This document shows, in pieces, positions 18,131 through 27,631 of a stretch of DNA of 64,000 nt. The DNA is taken from positions 3,100,001 through 3,164,000 of the forward strand of contig NZ_CP081848.1 of NCBI RefSeq assembly GCF_018982885.2, read 5' to 3'. The notes under the pieces were generated by a model. That model was not told the DNA's origin and did not search any database. It was given only the letters and a program-made list of their open reading frames with translations. How positions within the stretch are numbered: the stretch's first letter is position 1; the number at the start of each line of letters is the position of its first letter. Made by a program: the position numbers and the translations under genes. This DNA comes from Polymorphobacter megasporae. GTDB taxonomy: Bacteria; Pseudomonadota; Alphaproteobacteria; Sphingomonadales; Sphingomonadaceae.

Positions 18131-19156
18131 TTACTTGACGGTCGAGGCGTCGATGACGGTCAAGTTGGCGGCGGCTGCAGCCGACTTGGCGCGGATCGCG
18201 TCGGGGGCCGGGATCAGGCCGATGCGCGAAAGATAACCGCCCTTGCCCCACGTGCTTTCCTTCGAGAACTCGGCGAGGAATTCCTTCATGCCGGGGACGG
18301 CGCGGACGTGCTGGTTCTTGATGTACATGTAAAGCGGGCGCGAACCGGCGTACTTGAAGGTCGAGATCGTCTCGAAGGTCGGCGCGACGCCGTTGACGGT
18401 GAACGACTTGAGGCGGTCGCCGTTCTCTTCGACGTAGCTGAAGCCGAAGATACCGATCGTGTTCGGGTTGGCTTCGAGCTTCTGGACGATGAGGTTGGGG
18501 TTGTCGCCGGTCTCGACGTACGGGCCGTCTTCACGGACCTTGGTGCAGATCAGCTTGAACTTGTCGCCGTCGGTCTTTTCCATCGCGGCGGTCGACGCGT
18601 TCGACTTGCAGCCGGCGGTCATGATGAGTTCGCCGAGCGCGTCACGCGTTCCCGAGATCGACGACGGGCCGTAGACGAGGATGGCGACGTTCGGGAGCTT
18701 GGCGTTGACGTCGTGCCACGTCTTGGCGGTGTTCGGCTTGCCGAACGGGGTCGCAGCGATCGCCTTGTAGATGTCGGTCGTGGTCAGCGGGAAATCCTGC
18801 GACTTCTTCGAAGTGCCGAAGGCGATGCCGTCGAGACCGACCTGGATTTCGGTGATCGCAGTAACGCCATTCGCGGCGCAGCCCTTGAGCTCGCTCGCCT
18901 TGACGCGGCGCGATGCGTTCTCGATGTCGGGGAACTGCGCGCCGACGCCGGCGCAGAACAGCTTCATGCCCGCGCCGGTGCCGGTGCCTTCGATGACCGG
19001 GGGCTGGAACTTGGGGTTGGTCCGAACGAACTGCTCGGCCACCGCTTTGGCGAACGGATAAACCGTCGTCGATCCGACCATGCGGATCTGGGTGCGCGCG
19101 TCAGCACCAGCGGTCAGGGCGAGAGCGGCGACGCCGGCACCCAGCATGATTTTCAT
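18131..19156 (-). CDS. pstS: Periplasmic phosphate-binding protein PstS
   Basis: 341 aa. Signal peptide MKIMLGAGVAALALTAGADA, then RTQIRMVGSTTVYPFAKAVAEQF, the phosphate-binding N-terminus of the PstS family, with GTGTGAGMKLFCAG and SSISGTRDALGELI supplying further ligand contacts. It captures phosphate for PstCAB. Upstream in-frame ATGs would hide the signal peptide, so 19156 is chosen. A Pho-box-like repeat lies 120 bp upstream. Confidence 0.96.
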   Translation of the reverse strand: MKIMLGAGVAALALTAGADARTQIRMVGSTTVYPFAKAVAEQFVRTNPKFQPPVIEGTGTGAGMKLFCAGVGAQFPDIENASRRVKASELKGCAANGVTAITEIQVGLDGIAFGTSKKSQDFPLTTTDIYKAIAATPFGKPNTAKTWHDVNAKLPNVAILVYGPSSISGTRDALGELIMTAGCKSNASTAAMEKTDGDKFKLICTKVREDGPYVETGDNPNLIVQKLEANPNTIGIFGFSYVEENGDRLKSFTVNGVAPTFETISTFKYAGSRPLYMYIKNQHVRAVPGMKEFLAEFSKESTWGKGGYLSRIGLIPAPDAIRAKSAAAAANLTVIDASTVK

Positions 19157-19275
19157 CGACAAGACGAGTCTCCTATTGGCCGGGCGTGCGCCCGCAGCGC
19201 ATGTCACGATCCGGCCCCTGCGACCGATCGTCCTTGCCCCCACCCGCAGCGTCTAACCACCGAACATGTGGCTTC

Positions 19276-19304
19276 TGTGACGGCCTGGTTACACTTTGGT
19301 GACG
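19276..19304 (-). promoter_or_regulatory. Pho-box-like triple direct repeat upstream of pstS
   Basis: On the minus strand CGTCACC, TGTAACC and CGTCACA occur at exact 11-bp spacing with 4-bp spacers. That is the architecture of PhoB sites: 7-mers related to CTGTCAT or CTGTCAC, one helical turn apart. The site overlaps the end of phoR and sits 120 bp before the pstS start, so it could drive pstSCAB-phoU-phoB independently of gph-phoR. Confidence 0.65.
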
Positions 19305-20545
19305 CCGACCTTGGTTATAGTGAGCTCGGTCGAGGCGAGCGGCAGGGTGAACGACACCTCGCTGCCCTCGCCGGGCCGGCTGACGATTTCGAAGCCGCCG
19401 CGGTGGCGTTCGATGATGTGCTTGACGATCGCAAGGCCCAGCCCGGTGCCCCCCATCGAGCGCGAGCGGCTGGTGTCGATCCGATAGAACCGCTCGGTCA
19501 GCCGCGGCAGATGTTCAGGCGCGATGCCTTCGCCGCGGTCGCCCACCGTAACGCGGACCATCGCCTCGCGCCCGCCGCCAGCATCGACTCGTTGGGCGTC
19601 GACGGTGATCGCCGTGCCTGTCCGCCCGTATTTCAGCGCGTTCGACACGAGGTTGTGGAGCACCTGCAGCACCTGATCGCGGTCGGCGATGACGGCGGGA
19701 AGGCCATCGGCGACGTGGATCACCAGCCGCCGCTGGTCGGCTTCAAGCCGCATCGCCAGCGTTCGCCCGACATCGGCGATAAGGGGTGCGACATCGAGCG
19801 CGGTCTGCGGCCGAAGATGCTTGTCGAGTTCGATCCGGCTGAGCGACAACAGGTCGTCGATCAGCCGCGACATCCGTGCCGCCTCGCGCCCCATGATGTC
19901 GAGGAAACGCCGCCGCGCGGGCTCGTCCTCCGCCGCCGGTCCCTGGAGCGTCTCGATGAAGCCGAGCAAGGTCGTGACCGGCGTCCGCAGTTCGTGGCTG
20001 GCGTTGGCGATGAAATCGACCCGCATCCGCTCGGTCAGCCGCGCCTGCGTGATGTCGACGAAGGTCAGGAACAGCCGCACGCCGGGACCATCGACCCCCG
20101 CTTGCGCGACGCGGACGCGAAAGGCGCCGTTGTTGTTGCCGAGCCCGGTGACCTCGCGCTCGATCGGCGCGGCGGCCGAGGGGGCAGCGCGGACCGCATC
20201 GAGTACGGCGGGGTGACGAAGGACAAGGCGGAGATCATCGGCGACGATTCGCTCGCCGAACAGGCCGCGCGCGGCGGCGTTCGCCGAAATCACCCGCAGG
20301 TCGCCGCCGACGAGCAACGCCGGATCGCCGATCGCATCGACCCCGACGAGCGCACGCGTGGCGGCGTCGGAGCGGTCGGCGGAATTTGATGGAATGGGTC
20401 GGCTCACATTTTTCTCGAATGATGTGAAATCCGCGTAGGCGAGAAATGTGACAGTTGCGATGAAGCCAAGGCCAATGGCATCGACCGGGTAATCGAAAAT
20501 CGCTGCTATGACCGCGAGAAAGAGTAAGACGATGCTAATAAGCAT
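19289..20545 (-). CDS. phoR: Phosphate regulon sensor histidine kinase PhoR
   Basis: 418 aa. N-terminal hydrophobic hairpin at residues 1-40 with almost no periplasmic domain, a PAS domain at about 65-170, H-box FIANASHELRTPVTTLLGF with His184, and a HATPase domain with N box, DRGEGIAPEHLPRLTERFYR and GGTGLGLAIVKHI. The lack of an extracytoplasmic sensor is normal for PhoR, which reads PstSCAB/PhoU. Its start overlaps the gph stop by 11 bp, so gph and phoR are probably translated together. Confidence 0.95.
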   Translation of the reverse strand: MLISIVLLFLAVIAAIFDYPVDAIGLGFIATVTFLAYADFTSFEKNVSRPIPSNSADRSDAATRALVGVDAIGDPALLVGGDLRVISANAAARGLFGERIVADDLRLVLRHPAVLDAVRAAPSAAAPIEREVTGLGNNNGAFRVRVAQAGVDGPGVRLFLTFVDITQARLTERMRVDFIANASHELRTPVTTLLGFIETLQGPAAEDEPARRRFLDIMGREAARMSRLIDDLLSLSRIELDKHLRPQTALDVAPLIADVGRTLAMRLEADQRRLVIHVADGLPAVIADRDQVLQVLHNLVSNALKYGRTGTAITVDAQRVDAGGGREAMVRVTVGDRGEGIAPEHLPRLTERFYRIDTSRSRSMGGTGLGLAIVKHIIERHRGGFEIVSRPGEGSEVSFTLPLASTELTITKVGVTKV

Positions 20546-21230
20546 CGTGCGAAACCGTACCCTTTAGCCGCGTGAGCGTCGGAATTAGCGCGTCGAAATG
20601 GTCGATGACCGCGTCGCCGCCGAGTTGTGCGGGCGGTTTGTCGGCAAAACCGAAGCCGGCGACGATCACCGGCACTCTGGCCGCGCGTGCCGCGGCGACG
20701 TCGACCGCGGTATCGCCGACGTAGATCGTACGCGCCACGGTCCCGCCTGCCGCCGCGATCGTCGCGAGCAGGTGCGCCGGATCGGGCTTGCGAACGGCGA
20801 GCGAATCACCTCCGAGATTGGCGGCGAAGCGCCCGTTCCAGCCAAGTGCGGCGATCAGCGCCCGGCTCAGCGCAACGGGCTTGTTGGTGCAGATCGCAAG
20901 GGTGGTGCCCGCCGCCGCCAGCGCGTCGAGCGCCGCCTCCGCTCCGGGGTACGGTTGCGAACTATCGGCAACATGCGCGCGGTAGTAATCGAGAAAGGCC
21001 GGCAGCGCGCGGGCGATAACATCTTCATCGCCGCCCCCCGACAGCGCCAGCCCGCGTTCGATCAGCACGCGCGCACCGTGTCCGACGAGATGCCGCACCG
21101 TCACCGGATCGACCGCGGGGCGGCCGACGGCATCGAGCGCGACATTCAATGCAGCGGTGAGATCGGGCGACGAATCGACGAGCGTCCCGTCGAGATCGAA
21201 GACGACTGTTTCGGGAAGCGATCGGACCAT
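20535..21230 (-). CDS. gph: Phosphoglycolate phosphatase (HAD family)
   Basis: 231 aa HAD hydrolase. Motif I is VVFDLDGTLVDSSPD (nucleophile Asp in DLDGT), motif II is ICTNKP, and motifs III/IV are RKPDPAH and IYVGDTAVDVAAARAA. The helical cap between motifs I and II suits Gph, which removes 2-phosphoglycolate. It lies at the head of the phoR-pst run and is divergent from glmU, with 57 bp between starts. Confidence 0.92.
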   Translation of the reverse strand: MVRSLPETVVFDLDGTLVDSSPDLTAALNVALDAVGRPAVDPVTVRHLVGHGARVLIERGLALSGGGDEDVIARALPAFLDYYRAHVADSSQPYPGAEAALDALAAAGTTLAICTNKPVALSRALIAALGWNGRFAANLGGDSLAVRKPDPAHLLATIAAAGGTVARTIYVGDTAVDVAAARAARVPVIVAGFGFADKPPAQLGGDAVIDHFDALIPTLTRLKGTVSHDAY

Positions 21231-21287
21231 GCCCGGCTGTCATTCGGCCCGCTGGAAAAGGCAAGACCGATGTGGCACTCGCGTGAA

Positions 21288-22628
21288 ATGTCCACCCGCC
21301 CAATCGCCGCAATTATCCTCGCCGCCGGTCAGGGGACACGGATGAAGTCCGATCTCCACAAGGTGCTTCATCCGCTCGCCGGACGCCCGATGCTGCTCCA
21401 CCTCCTCGCGGCGGTCGAGGCCCTCGGCGCGGCGCGTAAGGTCGTCGTCGTCGGCGCGCGGCGCGAGCAGGTCGAGGCGGCGGTCGCGGGGAGCGGCGTC
21501 GCGGTCGCGGTTCAGGCCGAGCAGCGCGGCACCGCCGACGCCGTCCGTGCGGCGCACGACGCGCTCGGCGATTTCGAAGGCGACGTGCTGATCCTGTACG
21601 GCGACGTTCCCCTCGTCGAAACCGCGACGATGGCGGCGATGCTCGACGCGCTGACCCCCGACGTCGCCGCGGTCGTGCTCGGCTTTCGTCCGGCCGATCC
21701 CGGTGCCTATGGCCGGATCGTCGCGACCGCCGGGATCATCGACAAGATGGTCGAGTATAAAGACGCGAGCGACGCCGAGCGCGCAATCGACCTGTGCAAT
21801 TCGGGACTCATGGCGGCGCGTTCGGCCGACCTGTGGCCGCTCCTCGCCCGCGTCGGCAACGCCAATGCGGCGGGCGAGTATTATTTGCCCGACATCGTCG
21901 GCCTCGCCGACAAGCCCAGCCGGATTATCGAGACCGCCGCCGACGAGGTCGCCGGGGTCAATTCGCGCGGCGAACTCGCGGGTGTCGAGGCGGCGTGGCA
22001 GGCGAAGCGTCGCGTTGCAATGATGGCCGCAGGCGTCACGCTCATCGCCCCCGACACCGTCTGGTTCGCCCACGACACGACGATCGACCGCGACGTGACG
22101 ATCGAGCCGAACGTCTTTTTCGGCCCCGGCGTGACGATCGCCTCGGGCGCGACGATCCGCGGCTTCAGCCATATCGAGGGAGCGGCGATCGGCCGGAACG
22201 CCGAGGTCGGTCCGTTCGCGCGGCTGCGCCCCGGGGCCGAACTCGGCGCAAAGTCGAAGGTCGGCAACTTCGTCGAGGTCAAGAAGGCAACGCTCGCCGA
22301 CGGCGCCAAGGTCAACCACCTTAGCTACATCGGCGACGCCGACATCGGCGCAGGCGCAAACATCGGCGCGGGCACGATCACCTGCAATTATGACGGCTTC
22401 TTCAAGTATCGCACGAGCGTTGGTGCCGGCGCGTTCATCGGCTCGAACAGCGCGCTCGTCGCTCCGGTGACGATCGGCTCGGGCGCAATCGTCGCCGCGG
22501 GCAGCACGATCACCGCCGACGTCCCCGCCGACGCCCTCGCACTGGTCCGCCCGGCGCAGGTCGCGAAGGCTGGATGGGCGGCACGGTTCCGCGGGGTGAT
22601 GACGGCGCGGAAAGCGGAACGAAAATAA
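21288..22628 (+). CDS. glmU: Bifunctional GlmU (acetyltransferase / UTP transferase)
   Basis: 446 aa. The N-terminal pyrophosphorylase domain carries LAAGQGTRMKS with the following Lys (HKVLHPL) and YGDVPLV. The C-terminal left-handed beta-helix acetyltransferase has repeated hexapeptides and NFVEVKKATLADGAKVNHLSY. It makes UDP-GlcNAc from glucosamine-1-phosphate for peptidoglycan and LPS. An ATG at 21270 is possible, but MSTRPIAAIILAAG matches the family. Confidence 0.96.
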   Translation: MSTRPIAAIILAAGQGTRMKSDLHKVLHPLAGRPMLLHLLAAVEALGAARKVVVVGARREQVEAAVAGSGVAVAVQAEQRGTADAVRAAHDALGDFEGDVLILYGDVPLVETATMAAMLDALTPDVAAVVLGFRPADPGAYGRIVATAGIIDKMVEYKDASDAERAIDLCNSGLMAARSADLWPLLARVGNANAAGEYYLPDIVGLADKPSRIIETAADEVAGVNSRGELAGVEAAWQAKRRVAMMAAGVTLIAPDTVWFAHDTTIDRDVTIEPNVFFGPGVTIASGATIRGFSHIEGAAIGRNAEVGPFARLRPGAELGAKSKVGNFVEVKKATLADGAKVNHLSYIGDADIGAGANIGAGTITCNYDGFFKYRTSVGAGAFIGSNSALVAPVTIGSGAIVAAGSTITADVPADALALVRPAQVAKAGWAARFRGVMTARKAERK

Positions 22629-22688
22629 GCTCGACCGCTTCGATCGAGTGCTTTCGGTAAGACCGCCCGGCCCGTTGCCAAATTGTTG

Positions 22689-22824
22689 CTGTCCTACACC
22701 ACCGCCGAGCGCGTATCGTTTCGCCGATGATGGTGTCGCGCCCTCCCTGCTGTTCGTCGATTCAGGCCATTCTCACCAACCGGGTGAACGTTCGAACTCG
22801 ACGTGGCGTCAACTTCGTCAACTT
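22689..22824 (+). repeat. Dispersed element copy B between glmU and glmS
   Basis: CTGTCCTACAC at 22689-22699 and the right-hand 25-bp block at 22800-22824 (23 of 25 identical to copy C) bracket 100 bp. From the left block to the first ATG (22727) the spacing is exactly as in copy C (57458), and 16 of the last 21 bases match, so the two are homologous. From this ATG a 45-codon frame passes through the right block (RRGVNFVNF) to a TAG at 22862; it lacks the body of the copy C gene. The rest of the glmU-glmS gap shows no other feature. Confidence 0.55.
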
Positions 22825-22913
22825 CCGATTTTTTGTAACCAACGGCGTGGTTCATCGTGGGTAGCGCGGCGATGCCGTATCGACCCGCTCGGACCGGCGG
22901 AGACAGTTAGACC

Positions 22914-24737
22914 ATGTGCGGCATCATCGGCATTATCGGACGGAGCGACGTCAGCGATCGGCTGATCGACGGGCTGCGGCGGCTCGAATATCGCGGCTAT
23001 GATTCGGCGGGCGTCTGCACGCTCCACAACGGGGTGCTCGATCGGCGTCGCGCGCCCGGCAAGCTCGACAATCTCGTTCGTGTCCTCGGCAACGACCCCC
23101 TCCCCGGCGCGCTCGGCATCGCGCATACCCGATGGGCGACGCACGGCGGCCCGACGGTCGACAACGCTCACCCGCACGCGACTGCGGAGGTCGCAGTCGT
23201 CCACAACGGCATCATCGAGAACTTCCGCCCGCTCCGCGCCGAACTGATCGCAGCCGGGCGCAAGCTCGAGTCCGAGACCGATACCGAGGTCGTCGCGCAC
23301 CTCATCTCGATCGAGGTCGAGAACGGCGTCGCGCCGCAGTTCGCGGTCGCGCGCGTCCTGAAGCGCCTCCACGGCGCGTTCGCCTTCGCGATCATCTTCC
23401 GTAGCGACCCCGACCTGATGATCGGCGCACGGCGCGGGTCGCCGCTGGTGCTCGGCTACGGCAACGGCGAGATGTTCCTCGGCTCGGACGAGATCGGCCT
23501 TGCGCCGCTGACCAACCGCATCGCCTATTTCGACGAGGGCGACTGGTGCGTGATCCACCGCGACCGCGTCCAGGTGTTCGACGCCAACGATCGCCCGGTC
23601 CAGCGCCCGGTCATCACCTCGACCGCGAGCGGGGCGATGACCGGCAAGGGCAATCACCGGCATTATATGGAGAAGGAGATCTACGAGCAGCCGACCGTGC
23701 TCGCGCAGACCCTCGGCCATTATCTGCGTCCGCTCGAGGCGACGGTCGAGCTCCCCGCGCTGCCTTTCGATCTCGCCAAGGTCGGGCGGATCACGATCGT
23801 CGCGTGCGGCACGTCGTACCTTGCCGGGCTCGTCGCCAAATACTGGATCGAGGCGCTCGCCCGCGTTCCGGTGGAGCTCGATTTCGCCAGCGAGTATCGC
23901 TACCGCGACCCGGTCCTCGAAGCCGACGGGCTGGCGCTGTTCGTGTCGCAGTCGGGCGAGACCGCCGACACGCTCGCGGCGCTGCGCTTCGCCAAGAACG
24001 GCGGCCTGCCGACGCTGGCGATCGTCAACGTCCCGACGTCGTCGATGGCGCGCGATGCCGACGGCGTCCTGCCGACCTATGCCGGACCCGAAATCGGCGT
24101 CGCCTCGACCAAGGCGTTCACCTGCCAGCTCGGCGTCCTCGCCGCCTTCGCGATCGGCCTTGGCAAGGCGAAGGGGCGTGTCGCGCCGGGCGAGGAAGCT
24201 CGGCTGGTCCAGTTGCTGACCGAGGCCCCCGCCGCAATCAACGCCGCGCTGGCGCAGGAGGCGAGTATCGCCGAGTTGAGCCTCAAGCTGTCGAAAGCGC
24301 AGGACATCTTGTACATGGGGCGCGGGCAGGATTACCCCCTCGCGCTCGAAGGCGCACTAAAGCTCAAGGAAATCAGCTACATCCACGCCGAAGGCTACGC
24401 CGCGGGCGAACTCAAGCACGGGCCGATCGCGCTGATCGATGAGAAGGTGCCGGTGATCGTCCTCGCCCCATCGGGCGCGCGCTTCGAGAAGACTGTATCG
24501 AACATGCAGGAAGTCATCGCCCGCGGCGGCCGCGCGGTGCTGATCTCCGACGCCGCCGGGATTGCCGAACAAAGCGCGGGAACTTGGGCGACGATCGCGA
24601 TGCCGGCGGTCGATCCGTTCATCGCGCCGTTGGTCTATGTCGTCCCGGTCCAATTGCTCGCGTATCACGTCGCGCTGGCGAAGGGGACCGACGTCGACCA
24701 GCCGCGCAACCTCGCGAAGTCGGTGACGGTCGAATAG
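22914..24737 (+). CDS. glmS: Glutamine-fructose-6-phosphate aminotransferase (isomerizing)
   Basis: 607 aa. Cys2 of MCGIIGIIG is the glutaminase nucleophile after Met removal. The N-terminal Ntn domain has ALGIAHTRWATHGGP and VVHNGIIENF. The two SIS domains carry CGTSYLAGLV, SQSGETADTLAAL and YAAGELKHGPIALI. It makes glucosamine-6-phosphate, two steps upstream of GlmU. Its stop abuts the stop of the convergent gene with no gap. Confidence 0.97.
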   Translation: MCGIIGIIGRSDVSDRLIDGLRRLEYRGYDSAGVCTLHNGVLDRRRAPGKLDNLVRVLGNDPLPGALGIAHTRWATHGGPTVDNAHPHATAEVAVVHNGIIENFRPLRAELIAAGRKLESETDTEVVAHLISIEVENGVAPQFAVARVLKRLHGAFAFAIIFRSDPDLMIGARRGSPLVLGYGNGEMFLGSDEIGLAPLTNRIAYFDEGDWCVIHRDRVQVFDANDRPVQRPVITSTASGAMTGKGNHRHYMEKEIYEQPTVLAQTLGHYLRPLEATVELPALPFDLAKVGRITIVACGTSYLAGLVAKYWIEALARVPVELDFASEYRYRDPVLEADGLALFVSQSGETADTLAALRFAKNGGLPTLAIVNVPTSSMARDADGVLPTYAGPEIGVASTKAFTCQLGVLAAFAIGLGKAKGRVAPGEEARLVQLLTEAPAAINAALAQEASIAELSLKLSKAQDILYMGRGQDYPLALEGALKLKEISYIHAEGYAAGELKHGPIALIDEKVPVIVLAPSGARFEKTVSNMQEVIARGGRAVLISDAAGIAEQSAGTWATIAMPAVDPFIAPLVYVVPVQLLAYHVALAKGTDVDQPRNLAKSVTVE

Positions 24738-25775
24738 TTAGCGTCGCGCCCCCGCGGGCAACGCGTCGACCTGCGCCTTCATCCGCAGCAGCGCGTCGGA
24801 GATGAGCTTGTCGGGGGCCTTCGTCCGCTGGTCGGCCTTGGTGTAATATTCGAGCGCGGCGGCAGGGCGGTCGGGTTCGAGCGCCTCCTGGCAGACGCCG
24901 AGATTGTACAGCAGGGCGAAGTTCGTCAGCGTCGCCGGGGTCGCGATCGTCTCGAAGATGCCGCACGCGCGGTCGAGCCGCTTGGCCCGGGCGAACTGCG
25001 CGGCGCTGCGGAACTGCGCCTGATCGACCTTGTCGAGGTCGGGGGCATAGTCCTTGAAGACCACCTTGATCGTCTTCATCGTCGGAGTCAGGTGCTGGCG
25101 GACCGCGATCGCCGCGTCGCTCCGCAGCTTGATGAGGAGTTGCTCGGGGGTCGTGATGATGACGTCCGCGGCGTGCTTGATCTCGGTCATCTTGGCGATG
25201 ACCTTGTCGAAGCCCGACAGCACCGGGGTCTCGGCACACGTCGAGAAACCGGCCTGGACCGTTACCGTTTCGGTATAAAAGACCTTCGCATTTGCAACGA
25301 CATAGACCGCTGGGGTGACGATGTAGCTGCCGGCGTATTTCGTACACGGCACCTGCTTCGTCTCGCTCTTCGAGCAGTGGAGTATGCCCGATTCGGTGCA
25401 GTGCGACTGGTCCTGAGTGTAGTCGGTCTTGTCGATCACCGCCTTGCCGACGCTGCCGTAGAGCACCGCCGCGACCCCCGCCGCCTGCCCCGCCTTGACC
25501 GCCGCCGCGGGGGTATCGACCTTCGCCGCGTCGTCGAGGTTGCGGATCGTGTAGAAAGCGCGCCCGTCGACTTCGGCGGCCTGCAGTTCACCGCGGACGG
25601 CGGCGGTGAACTCCTTGCCGTCGGCCCCGGTGAACGGAGCGATGGCGAGCGGGCCGAGCGCGGCGACCCCCGGAAAACGCGGCTCGATCCGGGCCTGATA
25701 CTCGATCGGCACATCGGCCGCCGCGACCGACGGGACCATGACGAACAAGGCAAGCAACACTAGACGCCAACGCAT
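24738..25775 (-). CDS. Secreted protein of unknown function downstream of a metacaspase gene
   Basis: 345 aa. Signal peptide 1-20 (LLALFVMVPSVAAA). Residues 40-130 (LGPLAIAPFTGADGKEFTAAVRGELQ through GVAAVLYGSVGKAVI) look like the N-terminal alpha/beta fold of CsgG/LpoB-type envelope proteins, where a short-lived lipoprotein or activity is computed per component name. A cysteine-rich stretch follows (HCTESGILHCSKSETKQVPC). The C-terminus (AQFARAKRLDRACGIFETIA) is TPR-like. It is 14 bp after the metacaspase gene, so likely its operon partner. The fold assignment is inference. Confidence 0.55.
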   Translation of the reverse strand: MRWRLVLLALFVMVPSVAAADVPIEYQARIEPRFPGVAALGPLAIAPFTGADGKEFTAAVRGELQAAEVDGRAFYTIRNLDDAAKVDTPAAAVKAGQAAGVAAVLYGSVGKAVIDKTDYTQDQSHCTESGILHCSKSETKQVPCTKYAGSYIVTPAVYVVANAKVFYTETVTVQAGFSTCAETPVLSGFDKVIAKMTEIKHAADVIITTPEQLLIKLRSDAAIAVRQHLTPTMKTIKVVFKDYAPDLDKVDQAQFRSAAQFARAKRLDRACGIFETIATPATLTNFALLYNLGVCQEALEPDRPAAALEYYTKADQRTKAPDKLISDALLRMKAQVDALPAGARR

Positions 25776-25789
25776 CGACCGACCCCGTT

Positions 25790-27631
25790 TCAGTTGCTGC
25801 GAATGATGACGACCGACGTCGCGTCGCCGCGTTTGACGAGCAGCTTCAACCGCCCGTCGGTCTTCCAGCTCACCGCGAGCTGGGTGTCGGGCGACTGCGT
25901 CAGGTCGGGCGCGGCGGTGTCGATCCGCGTGATCAGGTCGCCCGCGAACAATTTGCCCGACACCACCGCGTTGCGCTCGATCGACCCGACGAGGATCGCC
26001 TTGGTCGCGAGGTCGTAGCTGACGGTAATGCCGAGGTCATTGATCCGAACCGCGGCGAAGCCGGCCGGCGATTTAGCGCTGGCGGAAGCCGAGGGCGGAA
26101 CGCCGTTGGCACCGGTCATCGGGCCGAGCGACGCGAGCACGGTCGGCGCGGCGGCGGCGCGAGGCGCGACGACTGGCGGAGCACTGGCGGGAACGACGAC
26201 CGGCTGACTGGCCGCGACGACGGGCGCGCTGGGGGGAGGAGATACCGCGGCGACCGCAGCGGGGGCAGCATGGCTGGCCGTCACGACGACCGGGGCACTC
26301 GGGACGCTGACAACGATCGCGGGAGGGCTGGCGGCGACCACAGCGGCGCTCGGCGGCGGAACGGTGACCGGACTTGGCGCCGGGGTCGTCGCAACGATTA
26401 CAGTGGCAGTCGGCGGGGGAGCGGTTGCAGCGAACATTGGCACGCTGAGCGGCGCGGCCGTCGTTACCGAGCCCGTGGTCCCGAGCGACGTGCTTCGCGC
26501 CGCGATCGCATCCCCGCCGACCGCTCCGCCCGCTGCAAGCGTCGAGGCATAAGCGGCGGCGAGGCTGGCGGCATTGTTCGCGGCAAGCATCGCGGCCTTG
26601 GCGGCGGCGACATTCGCGGCATTGTTCGCGGCAACGGTGGCGGCCTTCGCGGCAGCGACAGCGGCGGCGAGGTTCTCCGCTGCGGCGGCCGCGGTGTGCG
26701 TCAGGTCGGCAACGCGGGTCTGGGCGAGCGCGATGTAGCGCCCGCTGGCGTAGGTCGCGAGATACGCATCGCACGGCCCGCGGCTCTGCGAGGTTTTGCA
26801 CAAGGTCCAGCTTTCCGCCTCGATGTCGATCGTTGGCGGCGGCGGGGCTACTGCGACCGCGACTGGCGGGATGAAGTAAAACTCCTGGCTCGACAGCGAG
26901 CCATAAGTGAACGGCTCCTGCGACCCCCCGGTCTGGGTGAGCACATCGTCGCGAACTTGGCGGAGGAGCAGGCTGATCTCGCGCCCCGGCTCGACGATGC
27001 GCCGTGCCAGCGCCGCGGCGAAAGGGCTGTTGACCCGCCCATCCGACGCGAGGGTGCCGGCCTTGGCGCTATAGATGACGAGGCTGTTCTTGCTCGGCTC
27101 GACCGCAGTCATGCCCTTGCTGACCGCTCCTGCCTGCGCCATCGTCTTCTTGAGCTTGTCGAAAAACGGGTTGTCGCGGCAGGCGTCGAGGATGACGATC
27201 CGCAGCCGCTTGGCGTTCTCGGTGACCGACAGCATCCGGTCGAGCTTGACCGCCTCGATATCGACGTCGCGGTCGTGGGCGAAGACGACGTCGACGGGCA
27301 CGATGTAGTTGACGTGGTCGACCTCGACGCCGTGGCCCGCGTAATAGACGAGTGCGACGTCGGCGTGGTCGGCCTCGTTGCCGAAGTCCTGCAACGCTTT
27401 GTTCATCGCGACGAGGCCGAGATCCTCGAGCACGGTGACCTTGTCGAACCCGGCCTTTTTAAGCGCCGCCGCAACCAGCCCTGCGTCGGCAGCTGGGTTC
27501 GTCAGCTTGCCGAAGGCATTATAGTGACTGTTGGCGATGATCAGCGCGACGCGTGTTTCCGCCGACGCCGCGATGGGGAACAGCAGCATCGCGGCGAGTG
27601 CCGCGAGCAGGTGCAGTCCCAGTCTATGCAT
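25790..27631 (-). CDS. Secreted caspase-family (metacaspase-like) protein with PDZ-like C-terminus
   Basis: 613 aa. Signal peptide 1-24. Caspase p20-like domain about 25-240 with the catalytic dyad His100 in VYYAGHGV and Cys151 in VILDACRDNPF. Residues 300-370 are an Ala-rich helical stretch (AAAAAENLAAAVAAAKAAT and imperfect repeats), followed by about 130 residues of Pro/Ala/Val/Ser repeats. The C-terminal 85 residues (VRINDLGITVSYD, GDLITRIDTAAPD) resemble a PDZ fold. Bacterial peptidase C14 proteins cleave after basic or acidic residues; the substrate is unknown. The modular secreted form suggests an envelope-tethered protease. Confidence 0.85.
   Translation of the reverse strand: MHRLGLHLLAALAAMLLFPIAASAETRVALIIANSHYNAFGKLTNPAADAGLVAAALKKAGFDKVTVLEDLGLVAMNKALQDFGNEADHADVALVYYAGHGVEVDHVNYIVPVDVVFAHDRDVDIEAVKLDRMLSVTENAKRLRIVILDACRDNPFFDKLKKTMAQAGAVSKGMTAVEPSKNSLVIYSAKAGTLASDGRVNSPFAAALARRIVEPGREISLLLRQVRDDVLTQTGGSQEPFTYGSLSSQEFYFIPPVAVAVAPPPPTIDIEAESWTLCKTSQSRGPCDAYLATYASGRYIALAQTRVADLTHTAAAAAENLAAAVAAAKAATVAANNAANVAAAKAAMLAANNAASLAAAYASTLAAGGAVGGDAIAARSTSLGTTGSVTTAAPLSVPMFAATAPPPTATVIVATTPAPSPVTVPPPSAAVVAASPPAIVVSVPSAPVVVTASHAAPAAVAAVSPPPSAPVVAASQPVVVPASAPPVVAPRAAAAPTVLASLGPMTGANGVPPSASASAKSPAGFAAVRINDLGITVSYDLATKAILVGSIERNAVVSGKLFAGDLITRIDTAAPDLTQSPDTQLAVSWKTDGRLKLLVKRGDATSVVIIRSN

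Noticed and set aside
17915-20389. 824-aa open frame on the plus strand across pstS and phoR
   Set aside because: It is antisense to two well-identified genes, has Arg/Asp-rich low-complexity sequence typical of GC-rich shadows, and no conserved motif.
22914-22990. glmS ribozyme or riboswitch
   Set aside because: That class occurs in Gram-positive bacteria and no matching core was seen upstream of glmS.
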